Positions 17,516 through 24,920 of a stretch of 25,697 nucleotides of DNA are shown piece by piece (position 1 is the stretch's first letter; every line of letters starts with the position of its first letter). This stretch comes from Nitrosomonas sp. UBA6494 (lineage in GTDB: Bacteria > Pseudomonadota > Gammaproteobacteria > Burkholderiales > Nitrosomonadaceae): assembly GCA_002435335.1 (NCBI GenBank), contig DJMI01000063.1:9006-34702 (forward strand). Reading direction: 5' to 3'. The notes under the pieces were generated by a model. That model saw nothing but the letters and a program-made list of their open reading frames with translations. It was not told where the DNA came from and did no database searches. The translations under genes were made by a program, and so were the position numbers.

Positions 17516-17652
17516 TCTGCCTCCTCCTTTTTCCAGTTATAAAACAACAGCATAGCTGAAAATTATCAAAAATGGGCAATAAAATAGAAATCAAACTCGC
17601 TCAACGAGCAACCTATCTGACTTAGGCGATCTTTAACGCCGCAACGGTAACA

Positions 17653-17772
17653 TCAATCATCGGGAAACAGTAAATTTTGGAATGGGTAATAATAATTCTT
17701 CCAGCGATAAGTTTCAAAGTTACGCGTATCGGTGGAAAGGATACGTCCATGTCCTAGCGTTTCAGCCAGAAC
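17653..17772 (-). pseudogene. C-terminal relic of a PIN-domain (VapC-type) toxin
   Basis: The frame ending at TGA 17653-17655 reads VLAETLGHGRILSTD, then TRNFETYRWKNYYYPFQNLL. This is the typical end of a VapC-type PIN ribonuclease, with the RILSTD-x-RDF-x-YRWK-x-PF-x-NLL pattern. A TAG (17773-17775) interrupts the frame directly before it, and the N-terminal half with the first catalytic aspartates is missing. Sequence upstream belongs to a transposase relic. It cannot make a working toxin, and no antitoxin gene is seen. Confidence 0.7.
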
Positions 17773-17779
17773 CTACCTT

Positions 17780-17953
17780 TCATTCCTCGCCCGACTTTGA
17801 GGCAGGGCGTCCAGCAGCATCAGAAACTGGTGCATAGTGCTTTTCGATTGTTTACTTGATAGGTGCTCAGTCAATCAGCTGATCTATTTGATTCAGAAAA
17901 TTACCTTTGCGCGTTGTTCGTGTAACACAGTAATCTGCAGAACTCAAACCCAT
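17780..17953 (-). pseudogene. N-terminal relic of an IS5-family transposase
   Basis: From the ATG at 17953 the frame reads MGLSSADYCVTRTTRKGN, FLNQIDQLID, stop (TGA 17867-17869), APIK, stop (TAA 17852-17854), then TIEKHYAPVSDAAGRPA. IS5-group transposases start with a closely similar stretch (RR-x-x-FLNQID-x-LIDW-x-PI...IEKHYAP-x-x-x-AAGRPAY), so the TGA most likely replaced the Trp codon. Similarity ends after GRPA, where the frame soon stops at 17780 and the PIN relic begins. The element is therefore truncated to under 60 codons and dead. The rest of 17516-18103 (17516-17652 and 17954-18103) holds nothing I can support. Confidence 0.7.
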
Positions 17954-18103
17954 AACTTTCAATCTATTGAATAATAAAGTTACTATATCATCCCTTGCGG
18001 AAAATAAACGAGTTGCCGTGCAAAGGTCTCAAAAGGTATCAGGTTATTTTAGAATCAACGAATACGCACATGTTTATTGCCGAATTGGGTGAGTAGTTAC
18101 TTA

Positions 18104-21100
18104 TTACCTTCTTTTCCACCCCACCCGCCGCAACGGAATCTCCTTCACCACCGCATACACCGCCGGGAAAATGATCAGCGTCAGGATCGTCGCCGAGACC
18201 ATGCCGCCGACCATTGGGGCGGCAATGCGGCGCATGATTTCGGAGCCGGTGCCGGTGCTGAGCATTACCGGCAGCAGGCCGATGACGCTGCCGGCGATGG
18301 TCATCATTACCGGACGGATGCGGTATACGGCTCCTTGAATCACGGCGTCGTACAAGTCCGATAACGCGAGTTGCTCGGCCATCGCTTTGCGTTGCCGCGC
18401 GATGGTGGTCAGCGCTTGGTCAATGAACGCCAGCATCACCATGCCGGATTCGGCGGCAATGCCGATCAGGCCGATGAAACCTACCACTGCAGCGATACTC
18501 AGGTTGTAGTCGAGCCAATACATCAGCCAGATGCCGCCGACCAGAGAAAACGGCACCGACAGCATCACGATCAGCGTTTCGGTCAGACGGCCAAAATTCA
18601 AATACACCAGCAAAAACACCAGCGACACGGTCAGCGGCACGACGATTTTGAGTTTTTCGGTGGCGCGTTCCATGTACTCGAACTGCCCGCTCCAGGTGGC
18701 GTAATAACCTTGCGGAAATTGCACCTGCTCGCGCACCATCCGTTGCGCTTCGGCGATGTAACCGCCGATGTCGCGGTCGCGGATGTCGATGAAGATATAT
18801 GCCGACAACAGCGCGTTTTCAGTACGGATGCTGGGCGGGCCTTGCATCAGCTTCACAGCGGCGAGCTGTCCGAGCGGAATCATGGTGCCGCCCATCGCGG
18901 GCACCAGTACTTGCGTCGCAATGGCTTGCGGGTCGCTGCGCAGTTCGCGCGGATAGCGGATGGCGACGTCGAAACGCTCGCGACCTTCGACTGTGGTGGT
19001 GATCACTTCACCGCCCAAAGCGACCGATACCACGTCGAGCAGATCGCCGACGGTCAGGCCGTAGCGCGCCAACGCCATGCGATCGGGTTCGATATCGAGG
19101 TAATACCCGCCGGTAATGCGTTCCGCGTACGCGCTGGTGGTGCCGGGCACAGTTCTGACCACCGCTTCGATTTGTTTGGCAATGGTTTCGATCTGGTTCA
19201 AATCGTTGCCGAACACTTTGATGCCGACCGGCGTGCGGATGCCGGTCGCCAGCATGTCGATGCGGTTTTTGATCGGCATGGTCCAGGCGTTCGCGACGCC
19301 GGGGATTTGCAACGCCTGGTCGAGTTCGGCGATCAGTTTGTCGATGGTCATACCGGGGCGCCAGGCGCTTTCCGGTTTCAGATTGATGATGGTTTCGGTC
19401 ATTTCCAGCGGTGCCGGGTCGGTGGCGGTATCGGCGCGGCCTGCTTTGCCGAACACCGACGCGACTTCGGGAAAGCTCATGATGATTTTATTTTGCGTCT
19501 GCATGGTTTCCGCCGCCTTGGTCACGGAAATACCGGGCAGGGTCACGGGCATATACAGCAGTGTGCCTTCGTTCAGCGTCGGCATGAATTCGCTGCCCAG
19601 CCGCATCGCCGGATAAACCGTAGCGGCCAGCACGCCGAGCGCGATCACCACAATCGATTTTTTCCAGCGCAATACCCAACCGACCAGCGGTTGATAACTG
19701 CGGATCATGATGCGCCCAAGCCAGTTGTCTTGCTCGCGCGGAATACGCCCGCGGATCAGCAGCAAGATCAATACCGGTACCAGCGTGATCGACAGTAGCG
19801 CCGCGCCCGCCATGGCAAAGGTTTTGGTATACGCGAGCGGCTGGAACATGCGGCCTTCCTGCGCTTCCAGCGCGAATACCGGCAGAAACGACACGGTGAT
19901 GATCAGCAGGCTGAAAAACAGCGATGGCCCGACTTCCTGGCATGAGGCGATCACTGCGCGAACGCGTGATTCCCCCGGTCCGGCGCGCGCCAGATGCTTG
20001 TGTGCGTTTTCCACCATCACGATCGCGGCATCGGTCATTTCTGCGATTGCCAGCGCGATACCAGCCAAGCTCATGATGTTGGAATTGATGCCCAGATAAG
20101 TCATCGCGATGAAAGCGATCAACACGCCGATCGGCAGCATGATGATCGCGACCAGGGCGCTGCGTGCGTGCATCAGGAATATTGCACACACCAGCGCAAT
20201 GATGACGATTTGCTCGATAAACACTTCGCGCAGCGTATCGATGGCGCGATGAATCAGTTCCGAGCGGTTGTATACCGATTCCACCGACACGTTGTCCGGC
20301 AAGCCGGTGCGGATTTCGTCGAGCTTTTGCTCGAGGTTGTGAATCACGTCCAGTGCGTTTTCACCGTAGCGTGCCACTGCAATGCCGGAGACCGCTTCAC
20401 CTTCGCCGTTCAGTTCGGTAATGCCGCGCCGCTCGCTCGGCGCCAATTCAACCCTGGCAACGTCGCGCAGCAAGACCGGCATCCCTTCATGCGCCTTAAC
20501 CACCAGATTTTCCAGATCGCCGATGCCGCGCAGATAGCCGCGCCCGCGCACCATATATTCGGTTTCGGTCAATTCGATCACGCGCCCGCCGACGTCGCGG
20601 TTGCTCTCAGCAATAACCTCGGTGATGCGTTTCAGCGGAATGTTGTAGGCTTGCAGACGGCGCGGATCGACGGTGATTTGGTAGGTTTTGACGAAACCGC
20701 CGACGCTGGCGACTTCGGACACGCCTTCGGTGGTGGTGAGCTGGTAGCGCAGGAACCAATCCTGCAACGCGCGCAATTCGTCGAGCGTGCGCTCCTTACC
20801 TTGCACCACGTACTGATAAATCCAACCGACGCCGGTGGCGTCTGGCCCGAGCGCCGGACGCACGTCGCGCGGCAATTGGTTGGCGGCGAAACTCAGGTAT
20901 TCCAGCACGCGCGAACGCGCCCAGTAAATATCGGTGCCGTCCTCGAAAATGACATAAATGAACGACACGCCGAACGCCGACAAGCCGCGCACCACCTTGG
21001 CGCGCGGTACCGCAAGCATCGCCGTGGTCAGAGGATAGGTGACCTGATCCTCGACCACTTGCGGCGCCTGGCCGGGGTATTCGGTATAAATGATGACTTG

Positions 21101-21235
21101 CACGTCGGACAAATCGGGAATCGCATCGACCGGCATTTTCCATAGCGAATAAATCCCCCAGCCGACGATAAAAGCCGTGCCGAGCAACACCAGAAACACA
21201 TGACGGATCGACCATTCGATAATTGTTTTCAGCAT
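18104..21235 (-). CDS. cusA: Cu(I)/Ag(I) efflux RND pump CusA
   Basis: The inner-membrane, proton-driven pump of a tripartite efflux system, 1043 aa from the ATG at 21235. That start has GGGAGG a few bases upstream and gives the family N-terminus MLKTIIEWSIRHVFLVLLG; a longer frame to 21334 only overlaps cusB. The heavy-metal RND type is clear. AEMTDAAIVMVENAHK holds Asp402, matching the proton-relay Asp of E. coli CusA. Met562 (LLYMP), Met612 (LEMTE) and Met661 (RIDML) fall at the same 50 and 49 residue spacings as the metal-binding Met573/623/672 of E. coli CusA as I recall them, which argues for Cu(I)/Ag(I) rather than Zn/Co/Cd. It is last in the operon, 13 bases after the cusB stop. No terminator is evident after it. 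Confidence 0.94.
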   Translation of the reverse strand: MLKTIIEWSIRHVFLVLLGTAFIVGWGIYSLWKMPVDAIPDLSDVQVIIYTEYPGQAPQVVEDQVTYPLTTAMLAVPRAKVVRGLSAFGVSFIYVIFEDGTDIYWARSRVLEYLSFAANQLPRDVRPALGPDATGVGWIYQYVVQGKERTLDELRALQDWFLRYQLTTTEGVSEVASVGGFVKTYQITVDPRRLQAYNIPLKRITEVIAESNRDVGGRVIELTETEYMVRGRGYLRGIGDLENLVVKAHEGMPVLLRDVARVELAPSERRGITELNGEGEAVSGIAVARYGENALDVIHNLEQKLDEIRTGLPDNVSVESVYNRSELIHRAIDTLREVFIEQIVIIALVCAIFLMHARSALVAIIMLPIGVLIAFIAMTYLGINSNIMSLAGIALAIAEMTDAAIVMVENAHKHLARAGPGESRVRAVIASCQEVGPSLFFSLLIITVSFLPVFALEAQEGRMFQPLAYTKTFAMAGAALLSITLVPVLILLLIRGRIPREQDNWLGRIMIRSYQPLVGWVLRWKKSIVVIALGVLAATVYPAMRLGSEFMPTLNEGTLLYMPVTLPGISVTKAAETMQTQNKIIMSFPEVASVFGKAGRADTATDPAPLEMTETIINLKPESAWRPGMTIDKLIAELDQALQIPGVANAWTMPIKNRIDMLATGIRTPVGIKVFGNDLNQIETIAKQIEAVVRTVPGTTSAYAERITGGYYLDIEPDRMALARYGLTVGDLLDVVSVALGGEVITTTVEGRERFDVAIRYPRELRSDPQAIATQVLVPAMGGTMIPLGQLAAVKLMQGPPSIRTENALLSAYIFIDIRDRDIGGYIAEAQRMVREQVQFPQGYYATWSGQFEYMERATEKLKIVVPLTVSLVFLLVYLNFGRLTETLIVMLSVPFSLVGGIWLMYWLDYNLSIAAVVGFIGLIGIAAESGMVMLAFIDQALTTIARQRKAMAEQLALSDLYDAVIQGAVYRIRPVMMTIAGSVIGLLPVMLSTGTGSEIMRRIAAPMVGGMVSATILTLIIFPAVYAVVKEIPLRRVGWKRR

Positions 21236-21248
21236 GATTCCTCCCGCA

Positions 21249-22814
21249 TCAATGGGCTGAATGGTCGTGATGCGCTGCGGCGGCTTCGATATGCACCAGC
21301 ACGAACTCGCCGGCGGATTCTTCCGCCATCTCAAAAACGATGCGCTGTCCCGGCTTGAGCGCTGGCAACAGCGACGGCTCGAGCACGCGGAAATCCATCG
21401 TCATCGCCGGCCAGTTCAAACTGGCAATCGGCTCGTGCGCCAATGTGACCACGCCGTGCGCGAAATCCAGCGCTCGGATTACGCCTTCGCCGCGATGTGT
21501 GGCGCGGGCGGATTCACCGGGGTGCGATTCGGCGGTATCTTGTTCGTGCGCCACCGCTTCGAAGCTACCGTGGCCGAAGCCGCTAAGCGCGCTTTTGAAA
21601 TTGCTTTCCGCGTCGATCAAAAAATTCGCCTTGACCACGACCGCTTCGCCGAGACGCAATCCGCCCAGCACTTCGGCGTAGCCGTCGGCATGAAAACCGA
21701 GTTTGACCGTGCGCGGCTCAAACAGCCCGGCACCGCGTTCCACCAGCACCACGCGTCTGGTGCCGGTATCGAGCACGGCGGAATCCGGCACCGTCAGCAC
21801 CTTGTTCTTGCTATGCGAGGAAGCGAATTCGACGCGCGCGTACATCGCCGGTTTCAACAAACCGCCCGGGTTCGGCAAAACGATGCGCACCACAGCGGTG
21901 CGCGTCTCCGGCGTAATCGACGGATAAATGAACGCCACTTCGCCGTTGAACACATTGCCGGGATAGGCATCGACGCGCACCGTGGCCGATTGTCCGGCAT
22001 GGATCATGCCCAGATCCTGCTCGAACACGTCGGCCAGCAGCCATACCTGCGACAAATCGGCGATCTGGTACAAGGTATCGCCGGGCATGAAGCGCTGACC
22101 TTCCACGGCCATCTTTTCCAGCACCACGCCGTCGGCTTTGGAGCGCAGCGTCATGTATTGCTGCACCTGACCTTCGCGTTGCAAGCGACGTATCTCGGTT
22201 TCCGCGATATCCAGGTTGCGCAGCCGCTGCAACGCGCTCTCCACCAAGCGCTGCATCGCCTGGCGTACGTCGGGCGTGCCGTCAGCGGTCGATTGCAGGC
22301 CTTTCAGCGCGATCAGATATTCCTGCTGCGCGGTAATCAAATCGGGGCTGTAAACATCCATCAACGCATCGCCCTTTTTCACCGCCTGGCCGGTGGTATT
22401 GACGTACAGCCGCTGTATCCAGCCTTCGAACTTGGTCACCAGCGTGAATTGCCTGCGTTCGTCGGTTTGCACCGTCGCCACTGCGCGCACCGTGCGCATC
22501 AGTTCGCGCATCGCCGTAGCCTCGGTGCGCACCCCGAGTTTTTGTACTTTATCGGGGCTGATGCTTACCCAGCCGAGATCGCTGGGGGTTTCTTCCTCGC
22601 CATCGTAAACCGGCAGATAATCCATGCCCATCGGGTCTTTTTTCGGCACCGGCGATGTGTCCGGCAATCCCATCGGATTGCGGTAATACAAAATTTTTCT
22701 GCTTTTTCCCGTTTGTGCGGCATTTTGCGATTGCACGCTGCCCAGCCAATAACCGGTAAACAGCAGGGCTGCCATGATTACAACGGTCAGCAGTAATTTC
22801 ATAGTTAATTTCAT
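21249..22814 (-). CDS. cusB: Cus-type periplasmic adaptor CusB fused to a CusF copper-binding domain
   Basis: A 521-aa membrane-fusion adaptor linking pump and outer-membrane channel. Order: an N-terminal anchor (about residues 5-26, LLLTVVIMAALLFTGYWLG); a heavy-metal-binding segment with YYRNPMGLP and KKDPMGMDYLPVY (about 43-70); then barrel, lipoyl and helical-hairpin regions typical of CusB. From about residue 440 there is a fused CusF-like domain. His460, Trp468, Met471 and Met473 (AHEPIASLNWPAMTMDF) have the same spacing as His36, Trp44, Met47 and Met49 of CusF, which bind one Cu(I) or Ag(I). The protein ends in a His-rich tail, HHDHSAH. GGGAG before the ATG at 22814 supports the longer start. 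It starts 11 bases after the cusC stop. Confidence 0.93.
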   Translation of the reverse strand: MKLTMKLLLTVVIMAALLFTGYWLGSVQSQNAAQTGKSRKILYYRNPMGLPDTSPVPKKDPMGMDYLPVYDGEEETPSDLGWVSISPDKVQKLGVRTEATAMRELMRTVRAVATVQTDERRQFTLVTKFEGWIQRLYVNTTGQAVKKGDALMDVYSPDLITAQQEYLIALKGLQSTADGTPDVRQAMQRLVESALQRLRNLDIAETEIRRLQREGQVQQYMTLRSKADGVVLEKMAVEGQRFMPGDTLYQIADLSQVWLLADVFEQDLGMIHAGQSATVRVDAYPGNVFNGEVAFIYPSITPETRTAVVRIVLPNPGGLLKPAMYARVEFASSHSKNKVLTVPDSAVLDTGTRRVVLVERGAGLFEPRTVKLGFHADGYAEVLGGLRLGEAVVVKANFLIDAESNFKSALSGFGHGSFEAVAHEQDTAESHPGESARATHRGEGVIRALDFAHGVVTLAHEPIASLNWPAMTMDFRVLEPSLLPALKPGQRIVFEMAEESAGEFVLVHIEAAAAHHDHSAH

Positions 22815-22825
22815 GGTGAACTCCC

Positions 22826-24160
22826 TTACCGGTGCTTATCGTGACGCTTGCCGACCAGCAACTCGATTTCGGCGAGCGATTTGTGGTAGCTGGCCACTGC
22901 CGTCACCAGGCTGGTTTCATAATCGAACACGGTCATTTGATTGTCGAGCAAGGTCAGAAAATCGACGCGATTGACTTTATAAGCCGCCAGCGACGATTCG
23001 ACAGTCAGGCGCGCTTGCGGCAGGATGGTCGATTGATACAGTTGCGCCGATTTATAGCTTTGCTCGGCGATTGCCAATTGCTGCCGCAAGTTGGCGGCAA
23101 TTTCGTTGATTTGTGCCTGGTGGAGACTCATCATCTGGTCGCGCAGCGCCAGCGCTTCGGAAACGCGCGGTTCCAGTTTGCTCTTGCGCCACACCGGCAG
23201 ATTCATGGTTACGGTAAAACTGACTTCATCGGCACGCCCGGTGCCGTCCAAGCGGCTTTCACGCTGCCCGTACATCACCCTCGGCGTGAAGTCGGGGTAA
23301 TAATCTTTTTTCGCCAATTCCAATACCTTGTCGCTGCGCGCGATCAGGCTTGTCAACGCCAACAAACGTGGGCGTTGAATCAAAGCGACTTGATACAGCG
23401 CATCGAATTTCAGCCCCGATTCGTGATAAAGCTGTACCGGCGAAGGCACCGGTGCTTGGCTGCCGAAACCTCGTCCCAATGCGCGCAGCAAATTCGATTC
23501 GAATATGCGCTGCTCACGCCCGAGGTCGATCAGCCGGTCCGTCATGCGTGACACTTGCGTTTGCGCTTTCAGCACATCGGCCTGGCTACCTTGCCCGACT
23601 TGATAACGCTGTTCCGCGATGCGCAAAAAATGTTCGAGCGTTTGCTTGTTTTTCTCGACCAGTTGAATCAGTTCCAACGTTAATCCGGAATCGAAATACG
23701 CGGTTTTGAGGTCATGCACGATACGGTTGACGGTTTCCTGGTAACCGAATTCGATCGCTTCCGCGTCCTTGCCAGCCACCGCTTCGCGCAAATCGCGCTT
23801 GCCGGGGAAAGGTAACGTTTGCGCCAGACCGATCATTTTCATCGTCATGTCTTCGGTACGGAACGGCGATGCGGCAATCGGCATATAAAGTACGCCGATC
23901 TCGATCTGCGGATCGTCCAGCGCGCCTGCCGGTGCGATGCGTTGCTGCGCGGCTTCTCGCTCCTGCGCCGCCGCGCGGATTTCGGGATTGTTGTCCAGTG
24001 CTTCCGTGATCAGATCGGATAACAAAGGCGTATCGTGCAACAAAAGCGCGGCTTCGGTCGCTTGTTCGATCGCTTTTGAAAATACCAGTGAACGGGTTTC
24101 TTGGGCATGTGCGGTTAGCATGGTAATAGCCCATACCGACGCAACCGCAACCGCGCGCAT
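22826..24160 (-). CDS. cusC: Outer-membrane efflux protein, TolC/CusC family
   Basis: The outer-membrane channel of the pump, 444 aa from the ATG at 24160, which gives a proper signal peptide (MRAVAVASVWAITMLTAHAQ). An in-frame ATG at 24205 would add 15 residues and spoil the signal peptide. Two TolC-type repeats are seen: LSDLITEALDNNPEIRAAAQ (early part) and the IARSDKVLELAKKDYYPDFTP half in the middle, with conserved GLAQTLPFPGKRDL. No lipobox is visible, unlike E. coli CusC. It is first of the three pump genes. Its start overlaps by one base (TGATG) the stop of an 18-codon leader ORF, suggesting translational coupling. Confidence 0.9.
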   Translation of the reverse strand: MRAVAVASVWAITMLTAHAQETRSLVFSKAIEQATEAALLLHDTPLLSDLITEALDNNPEIRAAAQEREAAQQRIAPAGALDDPQIEIGVLYMPIAASPFRTEDMTMKMIGLAQTLPFPGKRDLREAVAGKDAEAIEFGYQETVNRIVHDLKTAYFDSGLTLELIQLVEKNKQTLEHFLRIAEQRYQVGQGSQADVLKAQTQVSRMTDRLIDLGREQRIFESNLLRALGRGFGSQAPVPSPVQLYHESGLKFDALYQVALIQRPRLLALTSLIARSDKVLELAKKDYYPDFTPRVMYGQRESRLDGTGRADEVSFTVTMNLPVWRKSKLEPRVSEALALRDQMMSLHQAQINEIAANLRQQLAIAEQSYKSAQLYQSTILPQARLTVESSLAAYKVNRVDFLTLLDNQMTVFDYETSLVTAVASYHKSLAEIELLVGKRHDKHR

Positions 24161-24216
24161 CACGGCACCCCCCTGAGCGAGGATGCACAAATTTGAACAG
24201 AGCATAATAAAAACAT
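24160..24216 (-). CDS. Leader peptide ORF (18 aa) overlapping the cusC start
   Basis: AGGAGGT (24221-24227 on the plus strand) precedes the ATG at 24216 by four bases and is the best ribosome binding site in the region. The ORF reads MFLLCSVQICASSLRGVP and its TGA shares one base with the cusC ATG. It has two cysteines. The arrangement suggests ribosomes translating the leader reinitiate at cusC, possibly with metal-dependent control. There is no direct proof it is translated. The alternative is that this ribosome binding site serves the longer cusC frame at 24205, but its spacing of 15 bases makes that poor. Confidence 0.5.
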   Translation of the reverse strand: MFLLCSVQICASSLRGVP

Positions 24217-24319
24217 GAATACCTCCTGACCGTTGTCAACGATATCGCCGCCAAAAAATAGCGGCAGTCCACAGCGCTAATATGGCAACAGAAATTGTTG
24301 CGAGGCGCTTTGTTCCGTT

Positions 24320-24343
24320 TTGTTTGCGTTGTTACGCAAACAA
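24320..24343. repeat. Perfect 10-bp hairpin between the His-rich gene and cusC
   Basis: TTGTTTGCGT (24320-24329) pairs perfectly with ACGCAAACAA (24334-24343) around TGTT. It starts ten bases after the His-rich gene stop in the minus direction. There is no T-run after it, so a processing, pausing or attenuation role is as likely as termination. The rest of the 193-base gap up to cusC holds the leader ORF and a weaker GCCGC/GCGGC stem near 24247-24265. Confidence 0.65.
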
Positions 24344-24353
24344 TATCGATGTG

Positions 24354-24725
24354 TTAGACGGTTAGAGGGGGATGTTGCGGTTGTTCCGGTACGAAAGAAA
24401 TAAAACCGGAAAGATAGGAAGAAATGACGGAATCGTTGCTGATTGCAATTGATGCCGTGTAAGCCGGCAGGATCAGCGTATGACTGTAGGCTTCGCACGA
24501 AAAATCATCGCACGGCAAGCTGGTCAGTAAATGTTCGCTGTCGCTGCCGTCGTTTTGCTTATGGCAGTCGCCGTGATGATGCTCTCCGCTTTCCTGCACC
24601 ATCTGCTCCGTATGATGATTGATACCATCCTGCGAACATACGGACAAAATAGCCGCTGCTGCACCTTGTAGCGGGAACCATAGCATGAAAAACAATAACA
24701 GCCACTTGTTGAACGGTAAATTCAT
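24354..24725 (-). CDS. Small His-rich exported protein leading the cus operon
   Basis: A 123-aa protein from the ATG at 24725, with a signal peptide (MNLPFNKWLLLFFMLWFPLQ, then GAAAA) and a metal-binding-like middle: HH in GINHHTEQM, GEHHHGDCHKQN, and Cys in CSQ, PCDDFSCEAYSH. The C-terminus ends EQPQHPPLTV, like small proteins often found first in bacterial copper operons (CopL/DUF2946-like; recognised by style, not by a search). A periplasmic Cu/Ag binder or copper-responsive leader protein is likely. An in-frame TTG at 24737 is the alternative start; TAA lies two codons further up. It precedes cusC by 193 bases, is on the same strand and shares the promoter at 24754-24782. Confidence 0.72.
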   Translation of the reverse strand: MNLPFNKWLLLFFMLWFPLQGAAAAILSVCSQDGINHHTEQMVQESGEHHHGDCHKQNDGSDSEHLLTSLPCDDFSCEAYSHTLILPAYTASIAISNDSVISSYLSGFISFVPEQPQHPPLTV

Positions 24726-24753
24726 TGTGTCCAGCAAATTTTAGTAACAACTC

Positions 24754-24782
24754 CTTATACGGGAACTAAGATAGTTCGTCAA
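24754..24782 (-). promoter_or_regulatory. Sigma-70 promoter with an embedded palindrome for the cus operon
   Basis: On the minus strand TTGACG (24777-24782) and TATAAG (24754-24759) are spaced 17 bases apart, 5/6 matches to both consensus boxes. The spacer contains a perfect inverted repeat GAACTA-TCT-TAGTTC (24763-24777 on either strand), touching the -35 box. This is a natural operator position for a repressor, or an activator that reshapes the promoter. The 17-bp spacing is not the 19-20 bp typical for CueR/MerR promoters, and the palindrome is not the CusR box. Confidence 0.7.
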
Positions 24783-24886
24783 ATTTGTTATGCTGATAAC
24801 TAGGTACCTGAAATTTGATGTGGCGTATTATGTTAAAACTTTTTTCGCAAATTTGTGCCAAGAACTGCTAGAATTAATTCACAAAA

Positions 24887-24898
24887 ACAATATATTGT
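24887..24898. promoter_or_regulatory. 12-bp palindrome before the 251-aa gene
   Basis: ACAATATATTGT is a perfect palindrome ending 22 bases before the GTG start at 24921. It lies in AT-rich DNA just after another short palindrome, GAATTAATTC (24871-24880). It could be an operator; no good promoter boxes are visible nearby. Confidence 0.35.
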
Positions 24899-24920
24899 GC
24901 AGTAAATCAAGGGGCCTATC

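Noticed and set aside
18371..19798. Long plus-strand open frame of 475 codons, and similar ones at 19994-21145 and 21261-22796.
   Set aside because: They are antisense to cusA and cusB and rich in His, Arg, Gln and Asp, as expected from reading GC-rich codons backwards. The minus-strand proteins have clear families.
24853..24874. TTGTGC and TAGAAT as a promoter for the 251-aa gene.
   Set aside because: The spacing is only 10 bases, too short for sigma-70.
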